Assembly: GCF_963678635.1 (NCBI RefSeq)
Contig: NC_087069.1
Span: forward strand, 24,356,303-24,420,302
Source: Symsagittifera roscoffensis
Lineage: Eukaryota > Xenacoelomorpha > Acoela > Convolutidae
Direction of reading: 5' to 3'
Length of the DNA: 64,000 nt
Shown: in pieces, positions 43,263 to 53,984 of the stretch
How the letters are laid out: each line of letters starts with the position of its first letter
Position numbering within the stretch: the first letter of the stretch is position 1
The notes under the pieces: model-generated
Seen by the model: only the letters and a program-made list of their open reading frames with translations
Database searches by the model: none
Told to the model about the DNA's origin: nothing
Made by a program: the position numbers and the translations under genes

Positions 43263-44106
43263 GTCATATTTAGAAGTTTGACCTTGATTTGGAAGTTTAA
43301 CCTTGATTTTGGGGACAAAAATTATTTTTCAAAAATTCTAATCGATCATGTCAGGCTCAAGATTCTCGCGACAACTGAAAATCAGAAGCTAATTTGATCA
43401 GAAGAAAAATATCAGCATTGCAGGAAAATTGATAAAATAAGTTGACAGTAAAATAAAATTGCAGTTCGCAATTTTACTACAATCGACAACTTGAGTAGAG
43501 CTGTCTGTTCCTGATAGAGAGAAACGTGAGATCTTGCTGTAGTATCGTCGTTGGGAGAGTGAGAGAACATTGACCGCAAAAGTGGCCAATTGAAGCTGTC
43601 CAATGTTTCAGAAGATTAAACTTGTTCATTTAAAACTACTCATTCCAGAAAACTTCTAGAGTTGCTTTACTATTATCATGTACTTATTTCCAAAATCGCA
43701 TCCTTGTGAGTACCAAACTTAATTTTTTTGAGTGCATTTTACGTGATTATGTTGAGATAAGGCTAGTTTTAGGTTGATCCATCTGCCATTGATCACAGGT
43801 TCACTGTCTAATAAAACTAATAGTATACAAGAGCTTCCGACCCTGTTTTTGATATCGCTCGCGTGTTTAAGGTAATTAGAGAACTAGCCCTGGGGGCGTT
43901 CGTATTTCTAGAGGGGGGAGGAGGGTATTTTGGTAGTGATTTTCAAGCGATAACACGATTTGTAGTCTCATGTCTTACGCCAACTTAATTGGCTCCGACT
44001 GAATGAGGTATAAATGCACATGAGATAGCGTCCCTGACCCTTGAGCCGATGGTTATAGGGCCTATTTTTCTTAACATTATATGTGACATACGTATGCGAC
44101 TGTTAC
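43263..44106 (+). repeat. 5' LTR of copy B
   Basis: Starts near TTGGTCATATTTAGAAG and ends near ATGCGACTGTTACA. Contains AATAAA (about 43810), TATAAAT at 44009-44015 and GGGCCTATTTTTCTTAACATTATATGTGACA. The 3' copy at 60099-60775 shares all main blocks but has lost about 170 bases near its start. Ends are approximate. Confidence 0.7.
44009..44015 (+). promoter_or_regulatory. Candidate TATA box in LTR, copy B
   Basis: TATAAAT in GAATGAGGTATAAATGCACA. The 3' LTR has TATAAAAG at 60677-60684 in the same context. Transcription would start about 30 bases downstream. Confidence 0.45.
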
Positions 44107-44118
44107 ATAGTGATTTTA

Positions 44119-44131
44119 TGGCGCCCCTCTG
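44119..44131 (+). promoter_or_regulatory. Candidate primer-binding site, copy B
   Basis: TGGCGCCCCTCTG lies about 12 bases after the LTR end. TGGCGCCC is the common start of retroelement primer sites (complement of a tRNA 3' end). Copy A has TTGGCGCTTC and TTGGCGCATC at the corresponding place, in a small local duplication. Confidence 0.5.
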
Positions 44132-44159
44132 TAATTCACGAGATCAAGACTGCGGGATT

Positions 44160-44270
44160 GAACCTGCTTGACGCAGCTCCGGGCTAAAAGCCCATATAGA
44201 GAACCGGTTGTACGGTTCAACTGGAACTTGTCTACCTTCTGGTTTTACCGTGATAGCTTTTTAGGTAAGC
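44160..44270 (+). promoter_or_regulatory. Conserved leader block with hairpin and splice donor, copy B
   Basis: GGGCTAAAAGCCC hairpin (44181-44193), GGTTGTACGGTTCAACTGG, and CTTTTTAG/GTAAGC with the exon end at 44264. Strongly similar to 15550-15660 in copy A although most neighbouring leader sequence differs. Confidence 0.6.
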
Positions 44271-44542
44271 TGGTGAAATATTCTCAGTTCGCTTTCTGAT
44301 ACGAGGCCTAGCTAACCAACTATGGGGGGCCACTGGTGAACAAAAAAAACGAGTAAAAGACAAAAAGCGAAACAAAAACCGAAGAAAGAAAGGAAATAGG
44401 AAAAAACCCTAAACAACCAAAAAAGGACAGTGACTCTGATTTCCAGATTAGGTGGATCAGACGTTCATTTTAATTAATAGTCTACTCATACTCTTTTACA
44501 ATAAGATCGATCGTTTCGATCAAACAGCAAGTACTTAGGAGG

Positions 44543-44803
44543 ATGGCCGAATTCGAGGCGTTGAAAGAGTTTTCAGTTAGCCTTGCAACCTTGTCGGACC
44601 ACTGGGAGACTTCACTGGAAGAGGTGACAGGACAAACGGCAATGTGGTTCGTAGGACTGGGATCTGGGAAACATGAGAAGAGGCCACTGGGGGAAACTAC
44701 CAGTAAAGTGACCAGAGAAGTGCAACAGCAAGAAGGGATCACCGGCGTGTGCTGTTTCGTCAAACGGGTATCGTTAAAATCCATTTCATACTTTAGGAGG
44801 TAA
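44543..44803 (+). CDS. 86-codon leader ORF followed by a perfect splice donor (copy B only)
   Basis: ATGGCCGAATTCGAGGCG starts a frame MAEFEALKEFSVSLATLSDHWETSL that runs to RR-TAA. The stop overlaps AGGAG/GTAAGTATAA, a textbook 5' splice site at 44799/44800, so the frame may be a first coding exon. Copy A lacks about 540 bp here, with homology resuming at the ACAATCG-ATCGTC words. Protein not recognised. Could be a captured exon or chance. Confidence 0.35.
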   Translation: MAEFEALKEFSVSLATLSDHWETSLEEVTGQTAMWFVGLGSGKHEKRPLGETTSKVTREVQQQEGITGVCCFVKRVSLKSISYFRR

Positions 44804-45581
44804 GTATAATAGTGAATAAGCGGCACCCCACAGATTTGAAGAACGTTTTTACTTGAGCAGAGCTTAGAAACAGGTTCTACGGATTTTCTCTTGAGAAGTA
44901 TAGCACCTATCGCGCTTTAGGTTATTTTCGGCTTACGTGGGGGCTAGATAGGGGAGAGGTCAGAAGGAGGATTTGTTAAGATAGATGTTGGTGATTGGAA
45001 ACTGTAAAAAGGGGTCTCAATACAGTAACTATACATCATTACAGTAACTATACAATCGATATCGTCAATTTAATTACAAAAGATTAAATAGAGATTAACT
45101 TAAGACTCAAAACAAGCGTTGGAACGCGAAGGTACCCGATAGTAAACTCATAATAAGGTAGGTGAACTGGTCGGATTGGGTGGGGGAATCGAAAATAGAC
45201 AATTTTTCGAAACCCAGAATGAAAACATAATAAAGTTAGAAGGGGGAGGAACAACGTGTCACAATCAGGTACCAGATAATTTTTTTTGAACGACGGCCGT
45301 CGTCTACTTTGAAATTTGGAATTATATTTTTTGTATGATTTTTTTTTCTTAATTTTTTTTGTTTTTACAACAGATTTTGAAATTTTGAGAATATTCGAAC
45401 AGAATAGGTACAAGTTCAACAATAACCCGGGGCAAATAAAACATCAACCGACTTTGACATCGCAAATGACAGGGGAAGAAACAGGACACTTTTGAGAACT
45501 CGAAAAAATTTCTAGTGAAATTTGGAATTATGGGCATTTCACACGATTTTCTGAAGCAGTTTCGGGACAGTTTTCTTTACA
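44804..45581. other. Leader of copy B, no further gene
   Basis: Contains a short direct repeat ACAGTAACTATACA (about 45024 and 45040) and the GGTACCCGATAGT block shared with copy A. Minus-strand open frames have no recognisable product. Confidence 0.5.
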
Positions 45582-45736
45582 TTTGAGTCTTGGGATAGTA
45601 TATTTGGTGTCCGAACTCTTGAGTCCTTGGATAGTAATTTTAATGTCCCAACACCTGAAATCCTGGGACAGTAATTTTGGTGTCCCAACACTTGAGTCCT
45701 GGGATAGTAAATTAAGTGTCCCAACACTTAGTCTAG
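45582..45736. repeat. Leader tandem repeat cluster, 4-5 copies of a 36-bp unit, copy B
   Basis: Unit TTGAGTCCTGGGATAGTAATTTTGGTGTCCCAACAC. First 13 bases and the last CCCAACAC are the same as in the copy A cluster; the middle differs. Open frames on both strands across it are repeat artefacts. Confidence 0.85.
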
Positions 45737-46075
45737 AGAAGGTAGACAAAGGGACAATACCTGTGGAATAGGGATCGAAACAGTCATAAATAGCTTCTTG
45801 GGAAACAGATAAAGGCTAGGAAAATTACTTTTAATTCGGACTGTTAAATACATATTAGACTGCACTTGTTTTAAAAAATTTAGACTACCAACAACTGTAT
45901 ATCACCAGAACTGTAAATAGAAAGAAATTGTAAACAAAGATCGTGAAGAGAACAACAGAGTCATTACCAGAAAAAACGCACAGTAGGGCAAAAGCCAAAT
46001 CGCCCATCAAGTACACAGAGGCAAATACTATCAACAGAAAAACCGAGAACAATCAAGAAAAATGTTTCAGTTAAC

Positions 46076-47880
46076 ATGGTCAACACCCGAAGCAACAAGG
46101 AGCAGACGACTGAAGAGGAACTCACAAGAAGAAAGAGTAGGCCCATCACGGAAGTTGATCTTGAGACTCCGGAACAGAGCACAGATGAAGTGGTAAGAAA
46201 TACAACGGACACCAATAAAGAATGTAGAAGAGTAAGGAACAAAAACGATTGTGTTTTCGCCAGCAAACAATGGAAACGAAATCACTGGCAACACACCGGA
46301 AACATAAAAAACACGATTCACAAACAAACAGGAAATCCTTCACGGAGAGATTCGCAGCTATGGTCGGGATGAAATCAAAAGATAAGGAGGAAGCAACGAC
46401 CGACAAAAGCAAGACCTTTGGAACGGTTTCCGCGATAACAACGGAGGCTGGCCAAGGGAACGAACAGGTCACAAAGGGAACAGCGGGTAACCTGGGGAGA
46501 CACTCAGCAGAATCGAAAGCATCACTATTTGAGTTGGGTGACTTGATGCTTAAGTTAGAACATATGGACAAGAAACTGAAAAGCAGTGAAGAAAACGGCC
46601 ATAAAATGAGGAAAAAGCTCCAATATGATAAAAATCAGAACTCTGACAACTACTTCACCTTAGCAAGGGCAACTCAAGAGAAGCTACAACAGATGGCTGA
46701 AAGAGTGGAGACAGCTGACAAGAAACGGGAAAAAATACTAAGAAGGATATGGAGGAAATGAAAAGGAGTTATGAAACCGTAAACGACAAATTATGGAATC
46801 TAGAAACGAGAGTTAACACGATGAGCAGAGACCAAGCAGAAAGTTCCTGTGCAATAGAGTCTGAATTAGATGCGCTCTTGAGAAACTTTATTGCTAAGGA
46901 GAAAACGGTATCAGACAAAACGGAGAAGCAACCCGGCACAAGGGTGGAATTTGTGGAAAGTCAACGCAAGTAGCAGGAATGTACACCATTGTCTCAGATC
47001 TATAACAGCAAACGATCAGTGATAACAAAAACCGGATTGTCGAACTCATCAAGGATACCAAGGGATCCGGGCACACACATGAGTGAACACTGGATGCCAT
47101 GACCTGAGCACTTGAGAAAGTATTAACAAGACACTTGAAGCATTTGCCTCGAGGATCACAGAGGTGAGTGAATGAGGAGGAGGCAAATCGAGAAAGACCT
47201 TCTAGAAACCAGAGAAGCTCAAAAATGATTTGGATGGTTGCATAGACACCGGGGTAGAGGTAATGAGACTACATCTTGAACAAGACAATTTGAATGATAA
47301 AAAACAAGCCTGCACAGCGATACTAAGCAATCTGGAGGGCACAGCACTGAAGTGCGTGGTAGCAAAGAAGAAAGCAGAATGTGACACTGCATATCAGATT
47401 TTTGAAATTCTTTTGAATTGCTTCGGTTCCGGGATGAAGGACCATCAAGCTATGATGAGATTTGAAAAAAGGAGACAGAGATATTACCAATCAATTGATC
47501 GATTTCTAGAAAACCTAGAGAGCTTGAGAAGACGAAGCGATCCAGAGGAATCGACCAACAGGAGAAAATTTAGCATTGCTTCGAAATTCATCGATGGGGG
47601 GGGGGGGAAACGACGACCTAAGAACAAGGTTGGTGACAAACTATACGTTATCGAAAGATAACGCACCAACTCTGGAAGAGATGAGACAGAAGTCTAGAGA
47701 GTATATATTAATGAAATCAAAGAAAATCTCATTTTCAGACAGTAAAAATCTGCAAGAGGGGAGCCAACAACAAATTTCGACGTGGTACAAGCCAAGAGAC
47801 GACATGGACAAGCGAAGGTCATGTGCGAACTGTTGATCGGCGGACCATCACCTGGCGAATTGCACCACTTACAAACAAGG
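46076..47880 (+). pseudogene. gag: gag, copy B
   Basis: Starts MVNTRSNKEQTTEEELTRRKS (46076). A frameshift near 46260 continues into 46249-46761, a lysine-rich, coiled-coil-prone region, then 46749-46973 (MKRSYETVNDKLWNLETRVN). After a degraded patch, the capsid-like segment 47230-47661 (VEVMRLHLEQDN, AILSNLEGTALKCVVAKKKAE, ILLNCFGSGMKDHQAMMRFEKRRQR) matches retrotransposon gag. A G11 run at 47595-47605 causes another frameshift. A CCHC zinc knuckle, C-A-N-C-stop-S-A-D-H-H-L-A-N-C, lies at 47822-47863 with a TGA in its first loop. Structural protein of the particle; inactive as it stands. Confidence 0.8.
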
Positions 47881-48470
47881 GAAATCTGATGGACTCGAGG
47901 ATCCGGCTGACAAAGGGGCGCCAAGGGTCCTTGGAAGAACACCAATAATAGCCTTGAATCTGGGAGACCGCAACCTGTGGATATAAAACTTTTAGAAGTG
48001 GAGAACCTAGATGAGTCGGATCAATTCATTTTAGGCAGAGATTTCATCAGAAACTTTGATGTAACCATTGATCTTAACAATGCGATATTCAGGATTCGAA
48101 ACCCAGAAAGGAAGTACGTTATGAAACCCGTAAATTTGATGATGACGAAGGAGAATAAGGGTGAAGTTGAAAGCAAATGAGGCTGCTTTAAGAAGTTTGA
48201 GAATGAAGAACTACAATGAACTCAGTGATAACAAACCGAATCGGAATAGCCAAAGTGCTACTACTTTAGGAAGATCATTCTCGATCACCGAAAATGGCCT
48301 CTGTGTCAGTGTCTTTTTGAATACTCTTAATATACCAATCACAATTCAGAGAGGTAGGAAACTGGTATACGCACTGCCGGTGAAAACAAAATATGAAATG
48401 ACAGAAAACGTTTTAAAAAATAAGAAGTTCTTGAATGTCCGAATCACAAGGACAAGATTTGTTTCTTGAG
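47881..48470 (+). pseudogene. Protease remnant without active site, and linker, copy B
   Basis: The zinc knuckle is followed almost directly by GAPRVLG and then DESDQFILGRDFIRNFDVTIDLNNA, the C-terminal half of a retropepsin. The DTG segment present in copy A is absent. Frame 48161-48469 (SLRMKNYNELSD...LVYALPVK) is the protease-RT linker shared with copy A. Confidence 0.65.
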
Positions 48471-48571
48471 CAGATTGAAGAAAATAAAAGTTTCATCAGG
48501 TCTTATAAAGTCACTTAAGTCAGAGACGCACGAGCTGTTCGAATTATCCGGAAAGACCCACACAAGAGGAA

Positions 48572-49440
48572 TTGGAAATGGACAAACCGGTATTACCAGA
48601 ATTTGAACACTTAAGGGGGCAAATAACGGACGGACAGCTCGAAGCCATCAAGGACGTGCTAGGTAGGAGCCAGGACGTTTTTTCTAGACATAAGGCGGAC
48701 ATCGGGTGTTGTAACTTCGTTGAACATGAAATAGAACTAGAAGAGTCGGCGGTACCGCACAGGGAGGGGGCGATGCCCATGACCCCAAAGAAATTGGACT
48801 CAAGTAGAAAGAAGATAGAAACGTTACTAGAGTATGATATGACAGAACCATCCAAATCATCATGGGCGTGTGGAGTAGTCCTGGCCCAAAAGAAAGGAGA
48901 TCAACTGAGATTTTGTTATGACTTTCGATATCTGAACTCCATCACGGTTAAAAATGCCTATCCCATATCGAGAATAGATGAAAGCCTTTCAAAACTAGGA
49001 GAATCAAAAAATTTTACAACTCTTGATCTAGGGTCAGCTTTTTGGCAGGTACCACTAAGGAAACAGTACAGGGACGAAACGGTATTTGCTTGCGAGCTGG
49101 GATTGTTCCAATGGAAAAGGATGACCTTTGGCCTGAGCGATGCAGCAGCCGCATATCAGCTACTGATGGCACAGGCACAAACAAGAGTAACAAAGAAGTG
49201 TAGTAACTTGGTTATGTGTTCCGTGGACGTCGTGGCGATTGTGACACCAACCTTTTCGGACGACCTTGAGCGACTGGACGAAGTACTTGCATGCATGAAG
49301 AAGGGAGGATTGAAATATAGACCCACGAAATGTGAAATCTTAAAAAACTCGACAAAATAGCTCGGGCGAATAGACAAACAGGGCATCCGACCAGACCCAG
49401 ATGCAGTAGAAACAGTTCTGACCTGGAAATAACCGAAGAC
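48572..49440 (+). pseudogene. Reverse transcriptase, copy B
   Basis: A 262-codon frame covers fingers and palm: SSWACGVVLAQKKGDQLRFCYDFRYLN, TTLDLGSAFWQVPL, FQWKRMTFGLSDAAAAYQ, then SVDV (49220-49231) at the catalytic YxDD position, so Tyr and the second Asp are replaced and polymerase activity is lost. CEILKNSTK-stop-LGRIDKQGIRPDPDAVETV follows. Ty3/Gypsy type by motif order and by RNase H next to it. Confidence 0.9.
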
Positions 49441-49450
49441 TGAACATCAG

Positions 49451-50130
49451 TTGATGAGCTTTCTTGATTTCGCCAACTACTACAGAGAATTCATCAAGGT
49501 GTACGCGGACAAAGTATATCCAATGCAGCAGCTCATGAGACACAAGGACAAGAAATTCACATGGAACAATGGTGCGGATGAGTCATTGCAGAGAATAAAA
49601 AAAGAGTTGTGTGAAGCTACTGTGTTAGGCATGCCTATGGAGAAAGATATGTATGTCCTCGATACAGATGCATCGGTGGTTGCGATCTCTGGCATACTCC
49701 ACCAAGAACAAGAATGGAACGGCAACAAAACTGTTTTGAGACCGATAGCAAACGGAAGCAAAACCTTGAGCGACACGGAAATGAATTACGGGGCACCCAA
49801 CTAGAAATATTCGCCTAAGTCACCTTCGTGGAGAAGTCCAGGAAGTATCTGGGCAGTGAGCCGTTTAAACTACGGGTCGACAACAGGGCACTTTCTTGGC
49901 TGAAAACGTACTCATTGGGCCAAAATTACATCGGGAGACGAATCGTACGACTAGATGGTTACCACATGATAATTGAACACAGAAGGAGGGACCGAAATGC
50001 CGACAGCTTGAGCAATAAAACGGAATTCTACGAGAGGCAAGAGCAGAGGGAAGCTGACAGGCCGGAAATAAAAACGGATTTTCTTTTATGGACAAGGAGA
50101 CATGTGATAGTTTACCACTCACGAGCTTGT
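49451..50130 (+). pseudogene. RT connection and RNase H, copy B
   Basis: MSFLDFANYYREFIKVYADK, KKFTWNNGADESLQRIKKEL, MYVLDTDASVVAISGILHQEQ (RNase H first Asp in TDAS), NGSKTLSDTEMNYG, and after a stop and shift SEPFKLRVDNRALSWLKTY and DRNADSLSNK. This is a complete Ty3/Gypsy RNase H with all recognisable acidic residues, broken by one stop/frameshift near 49802. Confidence 0.85.
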
Positions 50131-51059
50131 GATAGCATGTGGTAGTTTACAACTCGACAAGTCAGGTAGATCGATTGAAGATCAACCTGATTTACCCACA
50201 GGAAACAACAATTCTGAAGAGACAAGCAGGGAAATCAATGGAAATCCTGCTCAAGTCGAAACTAGTCAGATAGACGTTGAAGTAGAAAGGTTACAATCTA
50301 GAGGAGGTTGCAACAGGAAAAGCAATGGTAAGACTGAAAGAGATTGCTTCAGAAACTGACCGACAACAAACCCGTGGACTCAACCAGGAAGAATGATGAA
50401 CCAGAGCTCACAATAATGAGAAAGTTAGAAGTGCGCTCGCGTGACAAAAACTCTTTGAGTGCTGGAGGTAGAGAGAGCAATGAAACAAACCAGAAGATTC
50501 CGGAGGAAAAACTCATGCAAACAACGCTACGGAGGAAAAAAGTGTCGCTTAAAGAAGAAGCTGAAGAAATCGGAATTCATCGAGAGTCCGGGGAGTGGCT
50601 GTTGAATGACAATCCGAGTGAGGCACAAAATTTGTCCGAGGAGCCAGACGAATGGGAAGAGGTCGCCGTGGAAAGTGAAGACGAGCAAGACATTTTGTGT
50701 ACGATATTATGAGAAGAAAATAGAAGAAATTAGGACAGGGACCCCTCGTCTGGGACAAACAATCTAGACCATGGCGACACGGAAAGAGGAGAAGAACTAG
50801 AGATGATAGCGGTGTCCAGGAAACTTTTCAGGGAGTTATCGTGCAGTTCAAGCAACAGAACGAAGCTAAAGCAGGAAAATGATAGGAATATCCTGGAAAG
50901 AATAGTGTGTGTCAAGTTGGGAGATGATATCCACAATCCAGGGGATTTGACCGGGCAAATGATGGCCTTGAAAGAACATGTGAAGGCAAGGTACCAATCA
51001 TCAGACCTGATGCGGGCACAGAAGATTGACAAGATGACTACCCACCTCTCCAAATGAAT
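50131..51059 (+). pseudogene. Acidic spacer between RNase H and integrase, copy B
   Basis: Frame 50344-50712 is rich in Glu, Asp, Lys and Ser, ending in NLSEEPDEWEEVAVESEDEQD. 50803-51057 continues with KLGDDIHNPGDLTGQMMALKEHVKARYQSSDLMRAQ. No fold recognised. Present in both copies, so it is a genuine part of pol. Confidence 0.55.
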
Positions 51060-52328
51060 CCGAACGGGAATAAAAGAGAAAGGAGACGTGGAGGAGGACA
51101 GCTACAAGATCTTGAGCCATTTCTACAAGGAACGACAGGACTTAATCTACCACACAGCGGATGGTGTGATGGCTTGCGAAAAAAGAACGAAGGAAGAATA
51201 TTGCACAAACATAATCTCATCATACTACCACATATATGTCAGACGGAGCTGATATTTAGATCACACGACCAAATGTGACATCAAGGAACAGACAAAGTGC
51301 AACAATGAATAATACACCAGTTTGAATAGCCAGGAAAAAAGCAAGCTTGCGAAAGATGGGTCAATGCATGTTTGTCATGTCTGCAAGTGAAAGACCCAAG
51401 GAAAAAGAAGTTCCCTCTCAAATCGGTGGAGAGATCCGATTTCAACGAGGTGGTGCAAATGTATCATCAAAAGTTCTGCATGACGGCATCGGGATATAAC
51501 CAGATACTGGTAATCATAGATCACTTCACGAAACTAGCAGAAGCAGTCTTGTGTCAGACAGCCTTGGCGGAAGAAACTTGCGATCACTTGATCACACATT
51601 GGATATCAAGATATGGTTGCCCAGTGATTTTTCAATCGGACCACGGGAAGGCCTTCGTTGGGGTTCTGACTAGGAGATCTCACCTTGTCCAAGCACATTT
51701 GATACTTTACCAACCACAGACGAAGGTACTAGTGGAAAAGCAGAACAGAACATTAGTAAACATGCTTAAAGTATACTGCTCGAGGTATATGACGGACTGG
51801 GACAAGTACTTGCCGCAAGTGATGGGAGCATACACCAGCACACAACACTCAACAACAGGTATCAGTCCTTTCATGATACTAACAGGCAGGGAAAGAGCAA
51901 TGCTCTAGACTTTTTTCTACCCAGAATACAAGGGAGAGAAGACATCACGCCAGGCTTACGTGAAGGAAGCGATCAAGAAATAACAAGAATTGAGCGAAAT
52001 GTGCAGAACGAAAACAACCCAAGCACAGATGAGACAACGGGGAAAGTGTGATGAGAAAATACTACAAGCAAAAACGTACGCTGTGGGAAAATATGGCTGG
52101 GTGTTCCAGAACGTCACTCCTCCAAAGGGGACGAAAAAGTTTTTGAAGAAATGGAGAAGACCATTCATTGTAACGGACGTGCACCAGCAGGGTCGGTTCA
52201 ACTGCTTGAGCTCAGGGCGCGCCGCACACTATGAAAAACTGAAGCCTCATGTCCCGTCACCAGAAGAGTGGTGCGTGCCACAAAACTTGGTAGGACTTGA
52301 GTATCTAATCGAGGAACCGGCAAGTTAG
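51060..52328 (+). pseudogene. Integrase, copy B
   Basis: Zinc-binding N-terminus is fragmented (51060-51370). The core frame, 51372-51908, has VQMYHQKFC (first catalytic Asp changed to Tyr, 51462-51464), ILVIIDHFTKLAEAV, FQSDHGKAFVG (second Asp kept) and LVEKQNRTLVNML (Glu kept). The C-terminal frame, 51990-52328, ends KKFLKKWRRPFIVTDVHQQG, a GPF/Y-like SH3 module, then LKPHVPSPEEWCVPQN. Would insert element DNA; one DDE residue is lost. Confidence 0.88.
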
Positions 52329-53100
52329 GTGAACGAGAAGGGCACCAAGAAGAAAAATGATGCTTATGAGAACATGAGAATGGATGACAATGAAAAAACT
52401 GAGGTTCACTTGGACTAAGGCTCTTTCGCAGATGACGATTGGAGCGAGCCGGAGCAGAACGAGGTGCCCAGATGGACAGAACCAGACAAGCCGATGACCA
52501 TGGGAACAAGAAAAGGCATGCCCAAAAAGACCACTATGAGGTACAGTAGGTATGGAGATGACTTCTTGATTGACAAGAAAAAACCAGATGAGATAAGGGC
52601 AGACATGAAGAGCCTCGTTGACTTAGTGTGAGATAAAGAGTTGCCGATCATCAACGACAAGAAGATCCCATGGTGGGAGGACCACACCGTGCCGGAAAAA
52701 GAAGTGGATCTAGATCAGAGTGGAATAGAAAAAAGGTAGAACACAAGCTTGAGGATTCTGGAATGGATATGTGGTTGTCAGCCGACAACAACGAAACACA
52801 AAGTAACCAAGAAGTGGACATATCAGCTGAGGTTTACGCAAAAGAGAAAAAATTCGTTGTCTGACAGGACAGAAACAGATCGACCGTTACACATACCACA
52901 CTCGTATAACACATACCATACTCAGATAACTTAAGCTCGGCACCATCGACGGAGATGTCGCTAATATTTTTGTCCGGGAAGTGGTGGTAGGATTTTTCAC
53001 ACCAAAAATTTAGTGATCAAGAAACTCAGGGAAGTGAGAGAAACCAACGGACTGGAACTGGATCAAGAGGAAGTTGAGCCTACCATTGGAAGGAATTTTA
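52329..53100 (+). pseudogene. Pol C-terminal linker, copy B
   Basis: Polar segment DDDWSEPEQNEVPRWTEPDKP and RYGDDFLIDKKKPDE, shared with copy A (23861-24166). No chromodomain could be recognised. Confidence 0.5.
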
Positions 53101-53136
53101 AAACCAAATTTGAAATATCAAACGAGGTCACGGAGA

Positions 53137-53576
53137 ACATCTTGATCACGGACAGCGACTCCATCTGATCCGACAGGACCAGGGCGATCCGCATAACAGC
53201 AGATATGAGTTTCAACACCAGACTAGAGGCCGATTTTAAAAGATTATACCAAAATGTGGAGTTTTTTTTTCAGGAGAGACCAGGAATGGTAGGCCTGGCG
53301 GCACTCTCTCCATCAGTTTCAGATATACCATGCAAATACCTATGCTTTTTGGTGACGAGGGTCGGTGAGAAGTGGTGGACTCTGAAGCTGTGGTACTGGC
53401 CTTGACACGATTGAATAGTTGCGGATAGGGGAATAAAAGAAGTCTCAATACTAATTTACGATCCGAATAGAGGAAGATTGAACCCCAGAGAGCTATATGC
53501 CATCCTGTTCGTGGTCTTTGCGGAAACAGAGATAACAGTGCATCTACACAAGAAGTACTACTTGAGTATCGCCTGA
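53137..53576 (+). pseudogene. Macro-domain-like module at the end of pol, copy B
   Basis: Two frames (53137-53390 and 53400-53576) read ITADMSFNTRLEADFKRLYQ, ERPGMVGLAALS, CKYLCFLVTRV, SEAVVLALTRL, then GIKEVSILIYDPNRGRLNPR, ELYAILFVVFAETEITVHLH. The order SAD-(M)-x-A..F...-Q-x-x-G-x-V-A, then Y/L-x-x-LVT(K/R), about 12-residue helix, then GV-x-x-(V/I)-S-(M/I)-P-x-x-x-x-G-L, then VF...TEI-V is the pattern of TARG1/ALC1-type macro domains, which bind or hydrolyse ADP-ribose. Seen: hydrophobic pattern and LVTR strand conserved in both copies. Inferred: ADP-ribose binding. The usual GxGLD loop has become NRGRLN. Ends at TGA 53574-53576, the end of pol. Confidence 0.55.
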
Positions 53577-53856
53577 TTCTGGGGGACGCATGGATCTTGA
53601 GATAGGGCTTGAATCGTGAGTGGACACGAGGGTCTTTATGTGAAAGGGGGCAGTACGGGACAGGAGTATAGGTTTTAATCTAATTGGCATGACAATCAAA
53701 ATAACGTTTATCCAAATTGTATGGTGCTAAAAAATAAATGGATCTGCATGATTATAACACCTAATTGAACTATTTTATCAAAAAACTTTTATATAAAGTT
53801 TTAGAGGTACAAGGGGGATCTTAGATAAAAGATAAGAAAAGTTTTTGTCTAAAATT

Positions 53857-53871
53857 CAGCTCTATTTTCAG
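53857..53871 (+). promoter_or_regulatory. Candidate splice acceptor before ORF3, copy B
   Basis: GCTCTATTTTCAG with cleavage after 53871, followed by ATTGATTTTGATTGATAA. Counterpart of the copy A site at 25258. Confidence 0.6.
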
Positions 53872-53984
53872 ATTGATTTTGATTGATAACCGACAAGAGT
53901 TAAACTGTCATATACGGAATTCAAGGGCAAGAGTATCAGTCGGGCTTCAGCAATTACCGTCGAAGAATAGTTTTTCTTGATTAT

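Noticed and set aside
45528-45771. Overlapping ORFs on both strands across the 36-bp repeats
   Set aside because: Repeat-driven reading frames in the leader, absent in copy A.
47595-47605. G11 run in gag of copy B (and G10 at 20093-20102 in copy A) as a programmed frameshift site
   Set aside because: The runs are at different genes and absent from the other copy; slippage or sequencing error in a pseudogene is simpler.
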